NCBI GenBank assembly: GCA_963921935.1
Contig: OY998185.1
Location: forward strand, 1,714,001-1,778,000
Reading direction: 5' to 3'
Length of the DNA stretch: 64,000 nucleotides
From: Galeruca laticollis
Lineage: Eukaryota; Arthropoda; Insecta; Coleoptera; Chrysomelidae
In this document: positions 1-11,936 of the stretch, one piece after another
How positions within the stretch are numbered: position 1 is the first letter of the stretch
Layout: each line of letters begins with the position of its first letter
Program-made: the position numbers and the translations under genes
The notes under the pieces: model-generated
Database searches by the model: none
Told to the model about the DNA's origin: nothing
The model's input: only the letters and a program-made list of their open reading frames with translations

Positions 1-1140
1 TACCTCTGCTATACTCCATCTTCATCCACGATCTCCCAACCACACCCCAAATATTAACCGCAATGTACGCTGATGATACGTGTTTTGTATCATCTGCAAA
101 GAGCCCCGAACAAGCACTTAACACCATACAAACAAACATTAATACATAAATCATCCCCTATTTCAGAAAACAAAAACTAGGTATTAACGCCTCCAAAACC
201 GAATAAATAGTACTCCGGAGAATAGCTAGAAGGGCGCCCTCATTGCAATCACAGCTTTGTGTAGATGGACAACTTATTACCCCAAGTATTAACCTTAAAT
301 ACTTGGGATACACGATGCAGAGTAATACGAACGCTAATGCACATATTGCGCAACAAATACAAAAAGCTAAGATTGCAATGGGTAGACTCTACCCTCTCAT
401 CTGCAATCACAGTAAACTCACAACACGAAACAAAATACTCATATACAAACAGATCATACGCCCCATACTTACCTACGCAGCCCCAACATATTACACTGGT
501 ACACAACACAATTTCCACTCTCTGCAGGTGATACAGAGTAATTGTCTCAGAATGGCAATCAAACACAACACAATCTATCCAAAACTCCCAAAAACCTCTT
601 GGTTACATGAAAAAGCCAACAAACCGACTATCAAAGACTTCATAAACAAAATCTCGGCAAACTTTTACAAATACTGTCTGCCACAAGATCTTCGTAGAAA
701 TCTCAAAGGCGCAAATCGCGCGCAGAAGGCATCCGCGATAGTGGGTGTAGGCTTCTGCATGGATCGCTAATCACATAACTTAGCTGTTGTTAAAAAACTC
801 CGAACCCATTTTCATCATAGGGGGTAATATCAGCACAATAAAACTATTGTGCTATATCACCTCTTATACAAAATAAACTATACTCTTAGCAAACTACAAA
901 TTGAAAAGCAACGTCAGTCATGTTGCCTTCTCGAAATCTAATTTCCCCGTTTCAATTTTGAAACCCTGTTTTTTAGCTACTTTTCAGGGGTACCACAGCC
1001 GAAAGATGCTAGGAGTCATAAATATATGTTAGGTACAAAGTTATTAAAACACCAAAATATATGGATAATGCTCTTTGAGCAAGGAGCCATAACAGACAGG
1101 ATGACAGACACAATTATACTGAAAATCGCTAGACCATCGA
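1..1140 (+). mobile_element. Jockey-clade LINE remnant, copy A (3' portion)
   Basis: This is the 3' part of a non-LTR retrotransposon that begins before the window. It carries the end of the reverse transcriptase palm, the thumb/C-terminal region and a 3' UTR. The UTR shares blocks with copies B (2776-3200), C (7869-8195) and D (8196-8600), for example GGATAATGC near the end. Assignment to the Jockey clade rests on the ORF1 type seen in copies C and D, which have PRE_C2HC-like and zinc-knuckle regions. The 3' end is approximate: alignment to copy D by eye stops near 1140, before the poly(A) signal seen in B. Confidence 0.85.
3..770 (+). pseudogene. Reverse transcriptase C-terminal part, LINE copy A
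   Basis: One reading frame (beginning at base 3) runs to the stop ending at 770. It begins inside RT motif B, passes the catalytic YADD box at bases 66-77 and continues through the thumb. Two in-frame stops, TAA at 147-149 and TAA at 204-206, break it, so it cannot give a full enzyme. The C-terminal half (243-770) is open and closely resembles the same region in copies B, C and D, with blocks such as KYLGY and RPILTYAAP. The start is lost outside the window. In the parent element this protein would copy the LINE RNA at the target site. Confidence 0.85.
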
Positions 1141-1144
1141 CATT

Positions 1145-2775
1145 TTGTATTGCATTCAAGACACTATCATGGCCGCCAGAAATCACACAACCACCATAAA
1201 AACTAAACCAACCCCTCATAACACCCTTCCCGATTACATAATTACACTTCATAAACAATGCACCACACACCAATCATCATCGACACATATCACAATTAGT
1301 AAACCAATACTTGCAATCATTACATTCATTAAATACAGAAAACTTAGCATCACACACAGAAATATAAAAACTGAAAAATAAAACTGCCCCAGGATACGTC
1401 GGCATACCAAACATCCTGTTAAAAAACTTACCAACAAAAGCTATTGTGCAACTGACTTACATAGTTAATTTTATAATCAAAACTGGAACCTACCCCGATA
1501 TGCTCAAGATTGTCAATGTTATATCCATAATGAAAGCAAACAAACAGCCCTATTATGTAGATAGTTATCGACCAATATCATTGTTAAACAATATTGCAAA
1601 TGTGATTGACAAAATCATTCTCAAACGAATTCAATCATTCACAGAAAAACATAAGTTATTATCCCCCGAGCAATACGGTTTCCGAAGTGGCTATATCGCA
1701 AACAATTAAGAGTTTTAAATTTCATATAGCGCAAACAATTAGAGTTTTAAATTTCATAGGAGAAGGCTTTCGGGACAAAAACAAAGCGATCACGGTCGCG
1801 ATCGACATACAAAAAGCCTTCGAGTCCGTATGACTCGAGGGTCTAATTTTTAAACTAATACAATATAAAATCCCAAATTATTTAATTAAGTTAATTAATT
1901 CATACGTCACAAACAGAAATTTTTTTATAAAAATCAACGAACATACTGTTGGACCTTATCCTATTCAGGCCGGAGTCCCACAGGGCTCAGTGTTGTCACC
2001 TTTGCTTTATTCCTTATTCATCCAGGATCTCCCTACCTCCCCAAATTTACTAACTGCTTTGTACGCAGACGATACTTGTTTTGTAGCATCTGCAAAGAAT
2101 CCAGACACCGCACTTAACATTATACAAACTCATATCAATACACAAATAATACCCTATTTTAACAATCAAAAACTCATCATGAACGCCTCCAAAACAGAGT
2201 ATTTATTACTCAGGAGAATCACCAGGAAAGATAACTCATAACAATCACAACTTTGCGTAAACGGACACATCACCCCCCACCCCCCGAGTAATACTTCAAA
2301 ATACCTAGGATATACCATCCAAGGTAATACAAATGCCAAAGCTCACATAAACTGTCAGGTGCACAAAGCCAAGATTGCAATGAGTAAACTTTACCCTCTC
2401 ATTTGTAAACACAGTCAACTCACCACACACAACAAATTACTTATCTACAGACAAATGATCAGACCAATTTTAACATATTCAGCACCAGTATATTACACAG
2501 GAACAAAACAGAGCTTTCACTCATTGCAGGTGGTACAAAACAAGTGTCTGAGAATGGCAATAAAACATAACGCTACTTACCCAAAATACCCCAGAAATTC
2601 TTGGTTACATGAGAAAGCCGACATTCCCACTATCAAAGATTTTATCACTAAAATATCTACAAATGTTTACAATTGTCTGCCAGATGATCTTCGAAATGCT
2701 CTCAAAGCCGCAAATCGCGCCATAGACATCCGCGATAGTGGGTGTAGACTTCTGCATGGATCGTTAATTACATAA
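1145..2775 (+). pseudogene. Reverse transcriptase, LINE copy B
   Basis: The RT is readable in segments: 1446-1709 (fingers, with the SYRPISLLNN and QYGFR blocks), about 1758-1833 (motif A region IDIQKAFESV), 1990-2241 (motif B QGSVLSPLLYS partly upstream, motif C YADD) and 2359-2775 (thumb and C-terminus ending GCRLLHGSLIT). Stops, including a TGA right after motif A (1831-1833) and a TAA at 2239-2241, plus frameshifts separate them. A 32-33 bp tandem duplication at 1693-1757 damages the region after QYGFR. It is inactive but recognisable along its whole length. Confidence 0.85.
1693..1757 (+). repeat. 32-33 bp tandem duplication inside copy B RT
   Basis: Units 1693-1725 and 1726-1757 both read ATA(T/G)CGCAAACAATT and continue to TTTCAT. 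Other copies of the element have one unit, so this is a private slippage-type duplication. Confidence 0.85.
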
Positions 2776-3200
2776 CAAGGTTGTCACTCATTAACCCACC
2801 TTTCAGCAAACAGGGGTATATTCAGGGCGGGACAAATATCCAAACTGAATTACCCCAAATATTTCTCAGCATAAAACAAATTAAAATCAACGTCTGACAT
2901 GTTGCCTCTCCAAATCTGAAACCCTCATCAATTATTAAGACCCTGTTTTTCAGCTGCTTTTCAGGGAAAACTTAGTCGAAAGATTCTGGGAGCCACATCT
3001 CTATGCCGAGGACAAAGTTATTAAGACAACTATAATTTTTGGATAATGCTGCTACCGCAAGAAGCCTTAAAAATCGATACAGGACGAACACAAATAGCAA
3101 GAGGAAAGCGAGACCACCGGCTCTTACTTTTTTTCTTTCTGTTATATCTAATATTGGGAATCTAAATATGTGAATAAAGTACCTTTTTAATAAATAATCC
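2776..3200 (+). other. 3' UTR and poly(A) region of LINE copy B
   Basis: No coding sequence. It contains the family's 3' UTR blocks, including GACAAAGTTATTAAG and GGATAATGC, and ends in a T-rich stretch with AATAAA at 3173-3178. The junction with copy C lies somewhere in the AT-rich stretch near 3200. Confidence 0.7.
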
Positions 3201-3639
3201 CGAGATATTTATAAATGAAAATTTAAAAAGTGACAGTACTGTGATAGTTAAAAATAAAAATAAATCCATACAATTAATCAAAGTGAAAACATCCCCCAGA
3301 AAAATGATAAAGAAAGGTACGTTGAAACCTAAAATTATAAATTGACAAAAACTAACCTACACTCACAAACCGTAAACAAAAAAACAGACACAAAAAAAAA
3401 GTGTATGGAAAAATACTGGGGAGTCCAAATCTTCAAAAGAGGAAGACGAACCATCGCTGATTCTTGTAGCACAAATTACACAAAAGAGCTAGATAGAATG
3501 AAGATTAAAACACGGGAACTCAAAATTATCATCAAATTGTATTTTTGGATGACTTGGATAAAGATACAATTAAACCAAATTCAAATTCCAACACAATAAC
3601 AATAACAAAAACTTATCTAGACACGATTGATATATCCGC

Positions 3640-3812
3640 TCTTAACAAGTGTATAGAATTAACAAAATCCGTAGAAAAGTGTATAGGACAAACAGACACA
3701 GAAAAGTGTCTAGGAAGTCCAACTATAGAAAAGTGTCCAAGATAAAAAGCGTCTAGAAAACTCACAAGACGAAAAGTGTCTAGGAAGCCCAAAAACTAAA
3801 AAGTGTATAGAA
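3640..3812 (+). repeat. Short tandem motif AAGTGTMTAG in LINE copy C 5' region
   Basis: Seven occurrences of a motif close to AAAAGTGTCTAGGAA lie 18-30 bases apart. In one frame this gives repeated EKC(I/L) blocks (within 3545-3745). The motif sits upstream of the ORF1 ATG at 3928, in what should be 5' UTR or an upstream frame. Related motifs occur in antisense in the insertion at 16711-17552. Confidence 0.7.
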
Positions 3813-3927
3813 AACCCAGAACTGACATCAACAGATCTTACACTCGATCTATCAATCCCTACTTGCAGAGGGAAAACAACCAACAGATAGAACAGTAAAT
3901 TTTAATAATTTAAAAACTCTAAGACCA

Positions 3928-5551
3928 ATGGAAGAAGACAAAATTGGATATAAAACCAGTTCATCTGAGGATGATATTAACACGACAAAAACTCAAACTA
4001 ATACAACGACCACACACGTCCTTGTACACAACTTAGCTAGCCAATCTTGGGCACAAGAAGTGGAAAACGAGGAAAATGCCACAACAGCGACTGACAAGTT
4101 TGTTTCGAAATATGAAAACATTACAAAAAAAACGATAGTGCCCAGAACTATGAACATAACAATAAATAGGAAACAAACTGAAGACGTAAACGCGATAATA
4201 ACTATCCTCACAGAAGACATCCTCACATTTCGACGCAGCAAGCTGAATTCATCATTCCTAAGAAGGTCACAACTTTTAACACCCTAATAAAACAAAAGAA
4301 GAAACTAACCGGAACCACAACTAGCAACCGATATGAAACGTTGTCCGAAGAATCAGAGGATGACGCACCTGTGATGACACAAAAAAAACGGAAAAAAAAC
4401 AAATTTCGGAAACTCAGTACAACTGATGATAGTTCGGATGAAATAAACAAAAACCGTAACACCAAGCGACCAAAACAAAAAGATCCAGTAGCAAAAAATG
4501 TTGAAAACACCGCAATTTCCTGCCCTCCCATCATAATCGACGGAAATATTTGAGCACACAAAGATATGGTGCTGAAACTTAAAGAATATGTATTCAAATC
4601 GTTTGAAATGAAATATACAATAAACTCAACCATAATATTCACCAAGGAAGTCGAAGATTTTAATAAACCAAAACAAATTATCAGAACAGAAAAAATCCCC
4701 TTCCATACTTACACAAGGAAAGATGAGAAAACCCACGCCTTTGTATTGAGAGGACTTGCCGAAGGGCTTCAAATCGACGAGATTAGAGAAGAGCTCACCA
4801 ATATTTATAAAATAAACATAAAGGACATATATCGGATGACTACAAAATCAAGGCCGCTATATCTCAGACCCTAAAATTACATTGGATTACCTCAATAGAA
4901 ATGTTAGGGTATTAGAGCACACACGTATACAATGGGAATATAGGAGACAAGCCAAACCAATAATTCAGTGCCATATTTGTCAGCTCTGGGGTCATGCCAC
5001 ATCAAATTGCGGCCGAGACCCAAAATGTCTGAAATGTGCCGCACCCCATCTGACCCCAGAGTGCCCGAAGGATCGATCAAAACCGGCAAAATGCGATAAC
5101 TGCAAAGGCGATCACCCTGCGAACGCGGAGATATGCCCCGAGTACATAAAAAGAAGAGAATGGCTGGAGTCCAGAAGAACACAAACCACTAAGAATACAG
5201 CTCCCAAATATATTTCTGCCCCCATCCCAATGACAAATCCATGGAACAATTAAACCACCCCCTCTCAACAAGATTTTCCTAGTTTACCCACAAAACAATC
5301 GACCCCCGCTCCTCAACAAAACATACCTAAAACCGGTAATATTTCAAATGAGCACTGCTACATCAACAGACATCAATAAATTTTCCCAATTGAATAAAAT
5401 GTTCAAAAAACTCCAAAACATCGTCAACCTTGATAAACTCACCAGGGCTGTCTCAGACCTCCTACAAAAAATGAAAGCAGCCACAAATAAGCTGGATAAG
5501 TTCACAATATACAACAACTTTGTTGCTGGGATTGGTAAATATGACATCTAG
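3928..5551 (+). pseudogene. LINE ORF1, gag-like nucleic-acid-binding protein, copy C
   Basis: It begins with MEEDKIG, matched by MEEDTIG at the start of copy D ORF1, which supports the ATG at 3928. It then has a polar lysine/serine-rich region (to about 4550), a region with RMTTKSRPLYL (about 4834-4866) typical of the PRE_C2HC domain of Jockey/X-element gag proteins, and three zinc knuckles: CHICQLWGHATSNC, CLKCAAPHLTPEC and CDNCKGDHPANAEIC (about 4969-5135). A helical C-terminus (5348-5551) ends NFVAGIGKYDI. Such proteins bind the element RNA. At least one frameshift near 4230-4340, a TGA near 4551 and stops at about 4872 and 5251 break it. Confidence 0.85.
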
Positions 5552-7868
5552 ACAAGTAGGTGGTAAAACAGGAATTCAAAAACGAAATTTTCTTAAAATA
5601 ATTGTATTTTTTTAACATTATAAATACACATAATAGGGTACTCATAGTGGGGGACTTAAATTGTAAGCACCCACTATGGGATTCCTATGCTACACATGCT
5701 AACCCCAACGGAAGTACTCTCCTAAGGTTCTGTGATAATACTAACTGCAACATATTCAGTACCGACGACCCTACCCACTTTCCTTATTCCGGTTTCTCCC
5801 CTAGCACAATTGACATTGCAATAGGAATGAAAACCATTCCCGACCTCAACTCTGATCACGATCCTATCCTCCTAGAATTAAAAATAACCCATACTATACA
5901 CCCCCCCCCCATTAGAACACACGACTACACAACCACAAACTGGAAATTATACAAAAAGTACATTAATGAAAAACTAATCAAATACAATAATCACTGCTAG
6001 AAACTCCACAACTTCCTTAAAACCTAAACCAAATCCTCAAAACTTATATCCTAAAAATAATTAAGGATAAAAACAAAATTCGAAGAAGATGGTAAGTCAG
6101 TAGAAATTATAACGATAGACAACCTTTAAAACACTATCAAAATCTGATAAATACGTTAATAAGTGAATATAGGAATTACAAATGGAAATTGTTCCTAGAA
6201 AAGCTTTCCCCAAAAGATAATTCTTTATGGAAAATTTCAAAACAATTAAAAAGTAAGCGTGAAGAAGTCATAAAAATAGTATCGAATGGTAATGCATTCA
6301 CCCAAAAATTCAACATTACACAAGCCTTCGAAGAGTACTTCCAGGATAACTTCACAAACAACACGCTAAATACACAACGTCACTTCAACATAACGCAAAC
6401 AGTCTCAGATTACTTAATCAATGCACATACAATAAACAACACAAATATAGCCACCACGTCAGAAATTCTAAACACTATTGCTACACTAAAAAATAAGACT
6501 GCGGCGGGGGTGGATGGGATATCAAACATTCTCCTAAAAAGCCTTCCAAAAAAAGCAATAGTGCAAATTACACACATTGTAAAATATATAATTAAAAACG
6601 GTATCTATCCAGATATGCTCAAGATTGCCAATGTTATCCCGATGATTAAAGCCAACAAACAACCCTATTATGTGGATAGTTACAGACCTATCTTCCTATT
6701 AAACAATATAGCAAAGGTGATAGACAAAATTATTCTCACAATAGTACAACAATTTGTTGACAAACACAATATTATACCCCAAGAGCAATACGGTTTCAGA
6801 GGTGAACACAGTAGAGTTGCGCAAATTATAAGAGTTTTTAATCATATTAGAGAAGAATTTTACAAGAAAAATAAATCAGTAATGGCCACCATAAACATCC
6901 AAAAAGCCTTTGATACCGTATGGCACGAGGGACTACTATATAAACTAAATAATGAAGCTCAACTTTCCCTGAATATTTAATAAAAATTATTAAATTATAT
7001 GTTACTAATAGAAAATTTTATTCCTGTGTGAACGAAGGTGTACCGGGGCCGTACTCCATACATGCCGGACTTCCACAAGGATCGGTACTTTCACCTTTGC
7101 TGTATTCCCTATTCACCCACGATTTACCCTCCTCTCCGCAAATCCTAACTGCCATGTATGTAGACGACACTTGTTTTGTATCATCTGCATCGACACCAGA
7201 CACTGCACTCCAAAATATTCAAACTCACATAAACACACAAATACTGACATATATGAGAGACAATAAACCTACTATCAACCCCTCCAAAACAGAGTACTTG
7301 TTACTCAGGAGGACGGGGAGGAACAATAGCTCATTGCAATCACAGCTGTGTGTAGATGGGCAAATTATCTCTCGCAGTAGCATTTTAAAGTATCTTGGCT
7401 ACAGAGTGCAGGCCAACACCAACGCCAATGCACATATTATTAAACAAGTACAAAAAGCGAAGATGGCAATGATCAAATTGTACCCACTGATATGTAAGAA
7501 AAGTTACCTCTCACCACACAACAAACTGACAATATATCGACAAATCATTAGACCAATACTAACATACGCCGCGCCGTCCTACTACACGGCCACAAAACAC
7601 TATTTTCATACACTGCAGGTGGTGCAAAATAAGTGCCTACGCATGGCAATACGTTATAAAACAGTTTACCCTGAACTCCCAAAAAATACATGGTTACATG
7701 AACAAGCAGATTTACTCACTATCAAGGAATTTATAAAAAAAATATACAAAACTTTTTATAATCACTGTTTACCCAACAAATCTTCGCGAAACACTCTAAG
7801 CCGCCAGTCGCGCATAAGACACCCGTGATAGTGGGTGTAGGCTTCTGCATGGTAATCTGTTTACATAA
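5541..7868 (+). pseudogene. LINE ORF2, endonuclease plus reverse transcriptase, copy C
   Basis: The ATG at 5541 overlaps the ORF1 stop and gives MTSRQVGG, like MISRQVGG in copy D. The endonuclease keeps GDLNCKHPLWD (near 5650) and SDHDP, but compared with copy D about 100 residues are missing near 5600-5625, including the N-terminal catalytic region. The RT follows in 6189-6980 (fingers, SYRPIFLLNN, QYGFRG, motif A IQKAFDTVWH) and 7028-7828 (motif B GLPQGSVLSPLLYS, motif C YVDD in place of the usual YADD, and thumb). The C-terminus reaches the family's GC-LLHG end only by a further frameshift near 7830. There is no RNase H domain, as usual for Jockey elements. Confidence 0.85.
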
Positions 7869-8195
7869 CTAGTTGCTTAATTCCCAACAACCAAACACAT
7901 CGAATCAAAGGTTCTACCTACCTTTGATCACTCTAAAAATATCAACAAACATATCCTGTAATACACCATAAGAAACATCTGTCATGTTGCTGTCTCTCAT
8001 AACTTAATCACACTGTTCGTTTTGAAATCCTGTTTTTCAGGGATTTACTAGTCGAAATAGCTATATACACAACCCTAGACGAATGATTGTATCAGCATTG
8101 CCAGAACATCGGCCTTTCTTTTTAATCTTGTATACAATTGTAAATGTTAAATCTTAAATTATTGTACATAAAGACATTTTAAAACAAACATCCCG
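7869..8195 (+). other. 3' UTR of LINE copy C
   Basis: Non-coding. It shares the family block with TTGAAATCCTGTTTTTCAG and ends in AT-rich DNA with CATAAA near 8167. It abuts the 3' end of copy D (opposite strand) around 8195-8207. Confidence 0.7.
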
Positions 8196-9355
8196 ATAGA
8201 TTTAGATTAAAAAGTTCTTTATTAAGTTTTTGATTCCCTGTTAACAGTGGATTAAGAAAATGACGATGGGCTGGCTATTTTCTTGTCCACTGTTCCTTCC
8301 GGTATGTCCTCACGGCTCCTTGCTACTGGCATTATCCATTTGTTTTGACTGGTTATGTAACTTTGTCCCTAATATAGATTTTCACTTCTACGATCTTTCG
8401 ACTTGGGTTTTCCCAGAAAGCAGCTGAAAAACTGGGTTTCAAATTTATACGGAGTCGTAAGTTTCGAGAGAGCAACTTGGCAGACGTTGATTTGGTGTTG
8501 TATAATTAATGAATTATTGTGGGGTGAAGGCATCGCAGTGTAATTACCGCTAAGCCTTTACCCCCTTTGAGAAATAATGTGGTTTGGAAATCTACAACCT
8601 AGTTATGTAATTAACGATCCATGCAGAAGCCTACACCCACTATCTCGGATGCCTTCTGCGCGATTTGCGGCTTTGAGTTTATTTCGAATATCTTGTGGCA
8701 GACAGTAGTTATAAAAATTATCTGAGATTTTGTTGATAAAGTCTTTGATGGTGGGTATGCTCGCCTTGTCATGTAACCAAGAAGTTTTAGGTAATTTGGG
8801 GTAAACCGTATTATGATTTAATGCCATTTTGAGACACTTGCTCTGTATCACTTGCAGAGAGTGAAAATTGTGTTTGGTGCCCGTGTAGTATATAGGTGCA
8901 GCGTAAGTATGGGTCTCATGATTTGTTTGTACGAGTATATTAAAATTTTGTTTTGATTACTGTGTTTACATATAAGTGGATATAGTCGACACATTGCAAT
9001 CTTAGCCTTTTGTATTTGTAGTGAAATGTGCGCATTTGCAGTGGTATTTCCTTGCATTGTGTACCCTAGGTATTTTAGGATATTGTTTGGGGTAAGGTAA
9101 TGCCCATTTACGCAAAGCTGAAATTTCAATGGGTCGGCTTTTCAAGCTATTCTCCTGATTATTTTTTGACGTTTCTTAAAACCAATGAAATGCTTCTTTA
9201 TTTGTCACAAGGGTAGGTTTCAACCAATTATGTCATTATTATAGTGGGAATAAATCTCTTGTGATTATTCTCGGGAATAATCACTGTGGCTTTTATTTGC
9301 CTAGCAAGTGTCAGATAGTTGTCAAAATAATTACCTGTGTCAACGCGATAATAAA

Positions 9356-9676
9356 ATGGGTGAAAATCATCGGTTTAGTACCTTTTCTGATGCAGAAATA
9401 ACAAAAAAGATTTTAGAAACTACTTCGAAAAATACTATAATAAGTAACCAGTTTATATGAAGACAATTTAAGACATTCACCAAAGAAAGAAATTATATTC
9501 TGGATCAATCTACTACAACAGCTACTCTGGCATTGATTTTGAAAGATTGGGCTTATAACATGAAAAGAAAAGACGGAAATGATTATAAAGAAGCAGTAAT
9601 AAAGACAATCTTTTTTATTGTAAAAATTTGTGAATCAAAAAATAATCTAGTCAAATATAACTCGCGAGTTCCATAA
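9356..9676 (+). pseudogene. Possible tyrosine-recombinase-like N-terminal fragment
   Basis: 106 codons from ATG 9356 to TAA 9674-9676, with one in-frame TGA at 9458-9460. The N-terminal FSDAEITKKILET-SKNT pattern and the downstream KRKDGNDYK block recall the SAM-like, core-DNA-binding half of Crypton-derived recombinases (KIAA1958/ZMYM type). The catalytic half with the R-H-R-Y residues is absent. I recognise this by pattern only. The alternative is an unrelated captured gene fragment. Confidence 0.4.
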
Positions 9677-9681
9677 ATTAG

Positions 9682-9802
9682 AAAATAATTTGACAGATTT
9701 TGTTCAAACTTGTTGCCATTTGGAAATAGCCACTCGAGCCCTGCGGGCTCTCGTGACTATTGCCTGGCAACAAGTTTTCAAAAAATCTGTCAAATTATTT
9801 TC
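9682..9802. repeat. 120-bp near-perfect palindrome with GC-rich centre
   Basis: Arms 9682-9718 and 9765-9802 are inverted copies (AAAATAATTTGACAGATTTT on the outside, TTGTTGCCA on the inside). The spacer is itself palindromic: GCCACTCGAGCCC faces GGGCTCTCGTGAC around TGC at about 9742. The whole can form one long hairpin close to the insertion's right edge. Confidence 0.85.
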
Positions 9803-11936
9803 AATTTATTCTCACTCTCTTGTTATATTATCACTGAGTAATAAATACTCTGTTTTGGAGGCGTTAATAGTTAGTTTGTGTTCATTGAAATAAGGTGTAG
9901 TTTTGGTGTTTATATGTGTTTGTACGGTGTTAAGTCCTTGTTCTAGATTCTTTGCTGTTGCTGCAAAACAAGTATCATCAGCGTACATTGCCGTTAGTAG
10001 TTTGGGGGATGTTGGGAGATCATGGACAAATAGGGAGTATAACAAAGGTGATAGAACAGAGCCTTGTGGTACTCCAGCCCTTATGTTATATGGACCTGCC
10101 ACGTAATCGTAAATTTTTGAATAAAAGTTTTTGTTAGTCAAATACGAGTGTATGATTTTCGTTAAATAGTCAGGAACTTTTAATTTAATTAATTTATAAA
10201 TCAGCTCCTCGATCCATACGGAATCAATAGCTTTTTAGACATCTATTGTGACCATAATCGATTTTTGTTTTTGTTGGAAATCTTCCCAGATATAGTTTAT
10301 GACTCGAATTATTTGAGCCACAGTACATGTTCGCTTCAGAAACCGTATTGCTCGGGAGGAATAATGTGATTTTTGTTTACAAAGGATTGTAATATTTTTA
10401 ATAATATTCTGTCTATCACCTTTGCGATATTGTATAAAAAGGAAATTGGCCTATAGCTATCCACATAACTAGGTTGTTTGTTAGCTTTGACGTTTGGTAT
10501 GATGTTGGAAATCTTGAGCATATCGGCATAATAACCAGTTTTAATAATGTAATTTGTTATGTAAGTTAACTGGACGATAGCTTTTTTCGGAAGATTCTTT
10601 AATAATATATTATGTATTCCGTCTAAACCAGGGGCTGTTTTGTTTTTTAATTTTTGTATCTTGTTATACATTTCTGTGTATGTTGCGAGGTCTTCTATTT
10701 AGTGTGTTTATTGAATGTAAGTGTTAGTCAACTGTATTATGTGTATGTTATGATGCTGTTGTGTGTGGGGTGTGTTTATGAAATTGTTTTGGAAGTACTC
10801 CCCGAATTTCTCTGCGATCTCCGTCATGTTTGTTACTGTATGACCGTTATCGATAATTTTATTAATATCGCGGATTGGTTCCCTAAACCGTCTGGCAATT
10901 TTCCGGTTTGAGACTTTTTAAAAACTTTGTCCAGTCATTATTTTTATGTTCAGAAATTAATTGATTTATTTTGGTGAGCTCTTAATACTCGATGATGTTC
11001 GTCGTGTCTAGTTGTTTGCCATAATTTACGTATTAGGTAGGTTATTTTGATTTATTTGTTTCTTTTTTTATGTTGTTGAATTATTTCTGGCCTCGATTAT
11101 TACATTCTGTAAAATATTTATTGTGTTTATAAGATGATTTGGATTTTTTATTTTGTCTGTGATTTTTAGATTGTTATTTATGGAATATCGGAATTTTACC
11201 CAGCTGGTTGTTTTATAATCATAATGTGTATTTTGTGGTGTTTGTGTGTGGTGGGATATTTTGAGGTGTATAAGGACGGGATCATGATCGGAATTGAAGT
11301 CTGTTAGGGTTTTTATTTTTGTGAGGTTATTAATGTTTTTGCCCATTGCTATGTCTAGGATACTGGGGGAGTGATTTGAGTAAGGGAAGTGTGTCGGTGC
11401 GTCTGTGTGAAAATGTTACAATCCGAATAATCGCAGAATTTCCATAGAGTACTTCCGTTGGCGTTGGGGTGTTTAGTGTAGCGATCCCACTGCGGATGTT
11501 TGCAGTTGAGATCTCCTACAATTAACATCTTGTTGTGTGTGTTTATAATATTAAAGAAAGCTTCTTCCCTAAGCTTGTTTCCAGGCTGTATGTGCCGATA
11601 ATTTTGATTTTATTATCGAAAAGTATAGGGATATGCTCAATTGAAGTTATATTTTGTTGCAAGAGTTTGAATTTTATGCCTTTTTTGATTGATAATGCAA
11701 TACCACCCCCTTTGACATCGTCGAGGCGGTCTTGTCTAACTAGACGATATTCGGGGTTTCTGATGTTTATTTTTTTGTTAGCTTTGAGGAACGTCTCGAT
11801 TAGAAACAATATGTCTGGTTTATGAATGTCGAGAAAGTGACGAATTAAGTGAATTTTATTTAATACACCTTGTACACTGCAAAAAATTATTTTGAGATTG
11901 TATCGTTTCTGAAAGCCAAGTTTTCCACCTACCTGT

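Larger units (their letters stand above)
1141..3200 (+). mobile_element. Jockey-clade LINE remnant, copy B (5'-truncated)
   Basis: A second copy of the same family lies head-to-tail after copy A. It starts within the endonuclease-RT linker near 1145, where it resembles the matching part of copy D, and has an internal loss around 1270-1380. It then carries the RT and a 3' UTR. An AATAAA signal at 3173-3178 and an AT-rich tail mark the 3' end. It lacks ORF1 and most of the endonuclease. Confidence 0.82.
3201..8195 (+). mobile_element. Near full-length Jockey-clade LINE, copy C (inactive)
   Basis: The most complete + strand copy: a 5' region with short internal repeats, ORF1 (3928-5551), ORF2 (5541-about 7868) and a 3' UTR meeting copy D tail-to-tail near 8195-8207. 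ORF1 and ORF2 overlap by 11 nt at 5541-5551, where ATG of ORF2 precedes TAG of ORF1. The same overlap is kept in copy D, so it is ancestral. Several frameshifts, stops and an internal endonuclease deletion make the copy dead. The 5' end is approximate. Confidence 0.85.
9159..9833 (+). mobile_element. 675-bp insertion in LINE copy D, Crypton-like remnant
   Basis: Aligning copy D to copies A and B shows foreign DNA exactly between 9158 and 9834. CTGA occurs at both edges (9155-9158 and 9834-9837) but once in the uninterrupted copies. No terminal inverted repeats are seen. It carries a + strand reading frame resembling the N-terminal part of tyrosine-recombinase-like (Crypton/KIAA1958-type) proteins and a 120-bp palindrome at its right end. 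A 4-bp direct repeat without TIRs is compatible with Crypton integration. The size suggests an internally deleted or non-autonomous copy. Confidence 0.55.

Noticed and set aside
249..566. Minus-strand and second + frames overlapping LINE copy A (and similar frames over other LINE copies)
   Set aside because: They are shadows of the RT frame, with no conserved content of their own.
9682..9833. Helitron 3' end (hairpin near terminus)
   Set aside because: There is no CTRR end after the hairpin and no TC 5' end. The CTGA duplicated at both edges also argues against Helitron insertion between A and T.
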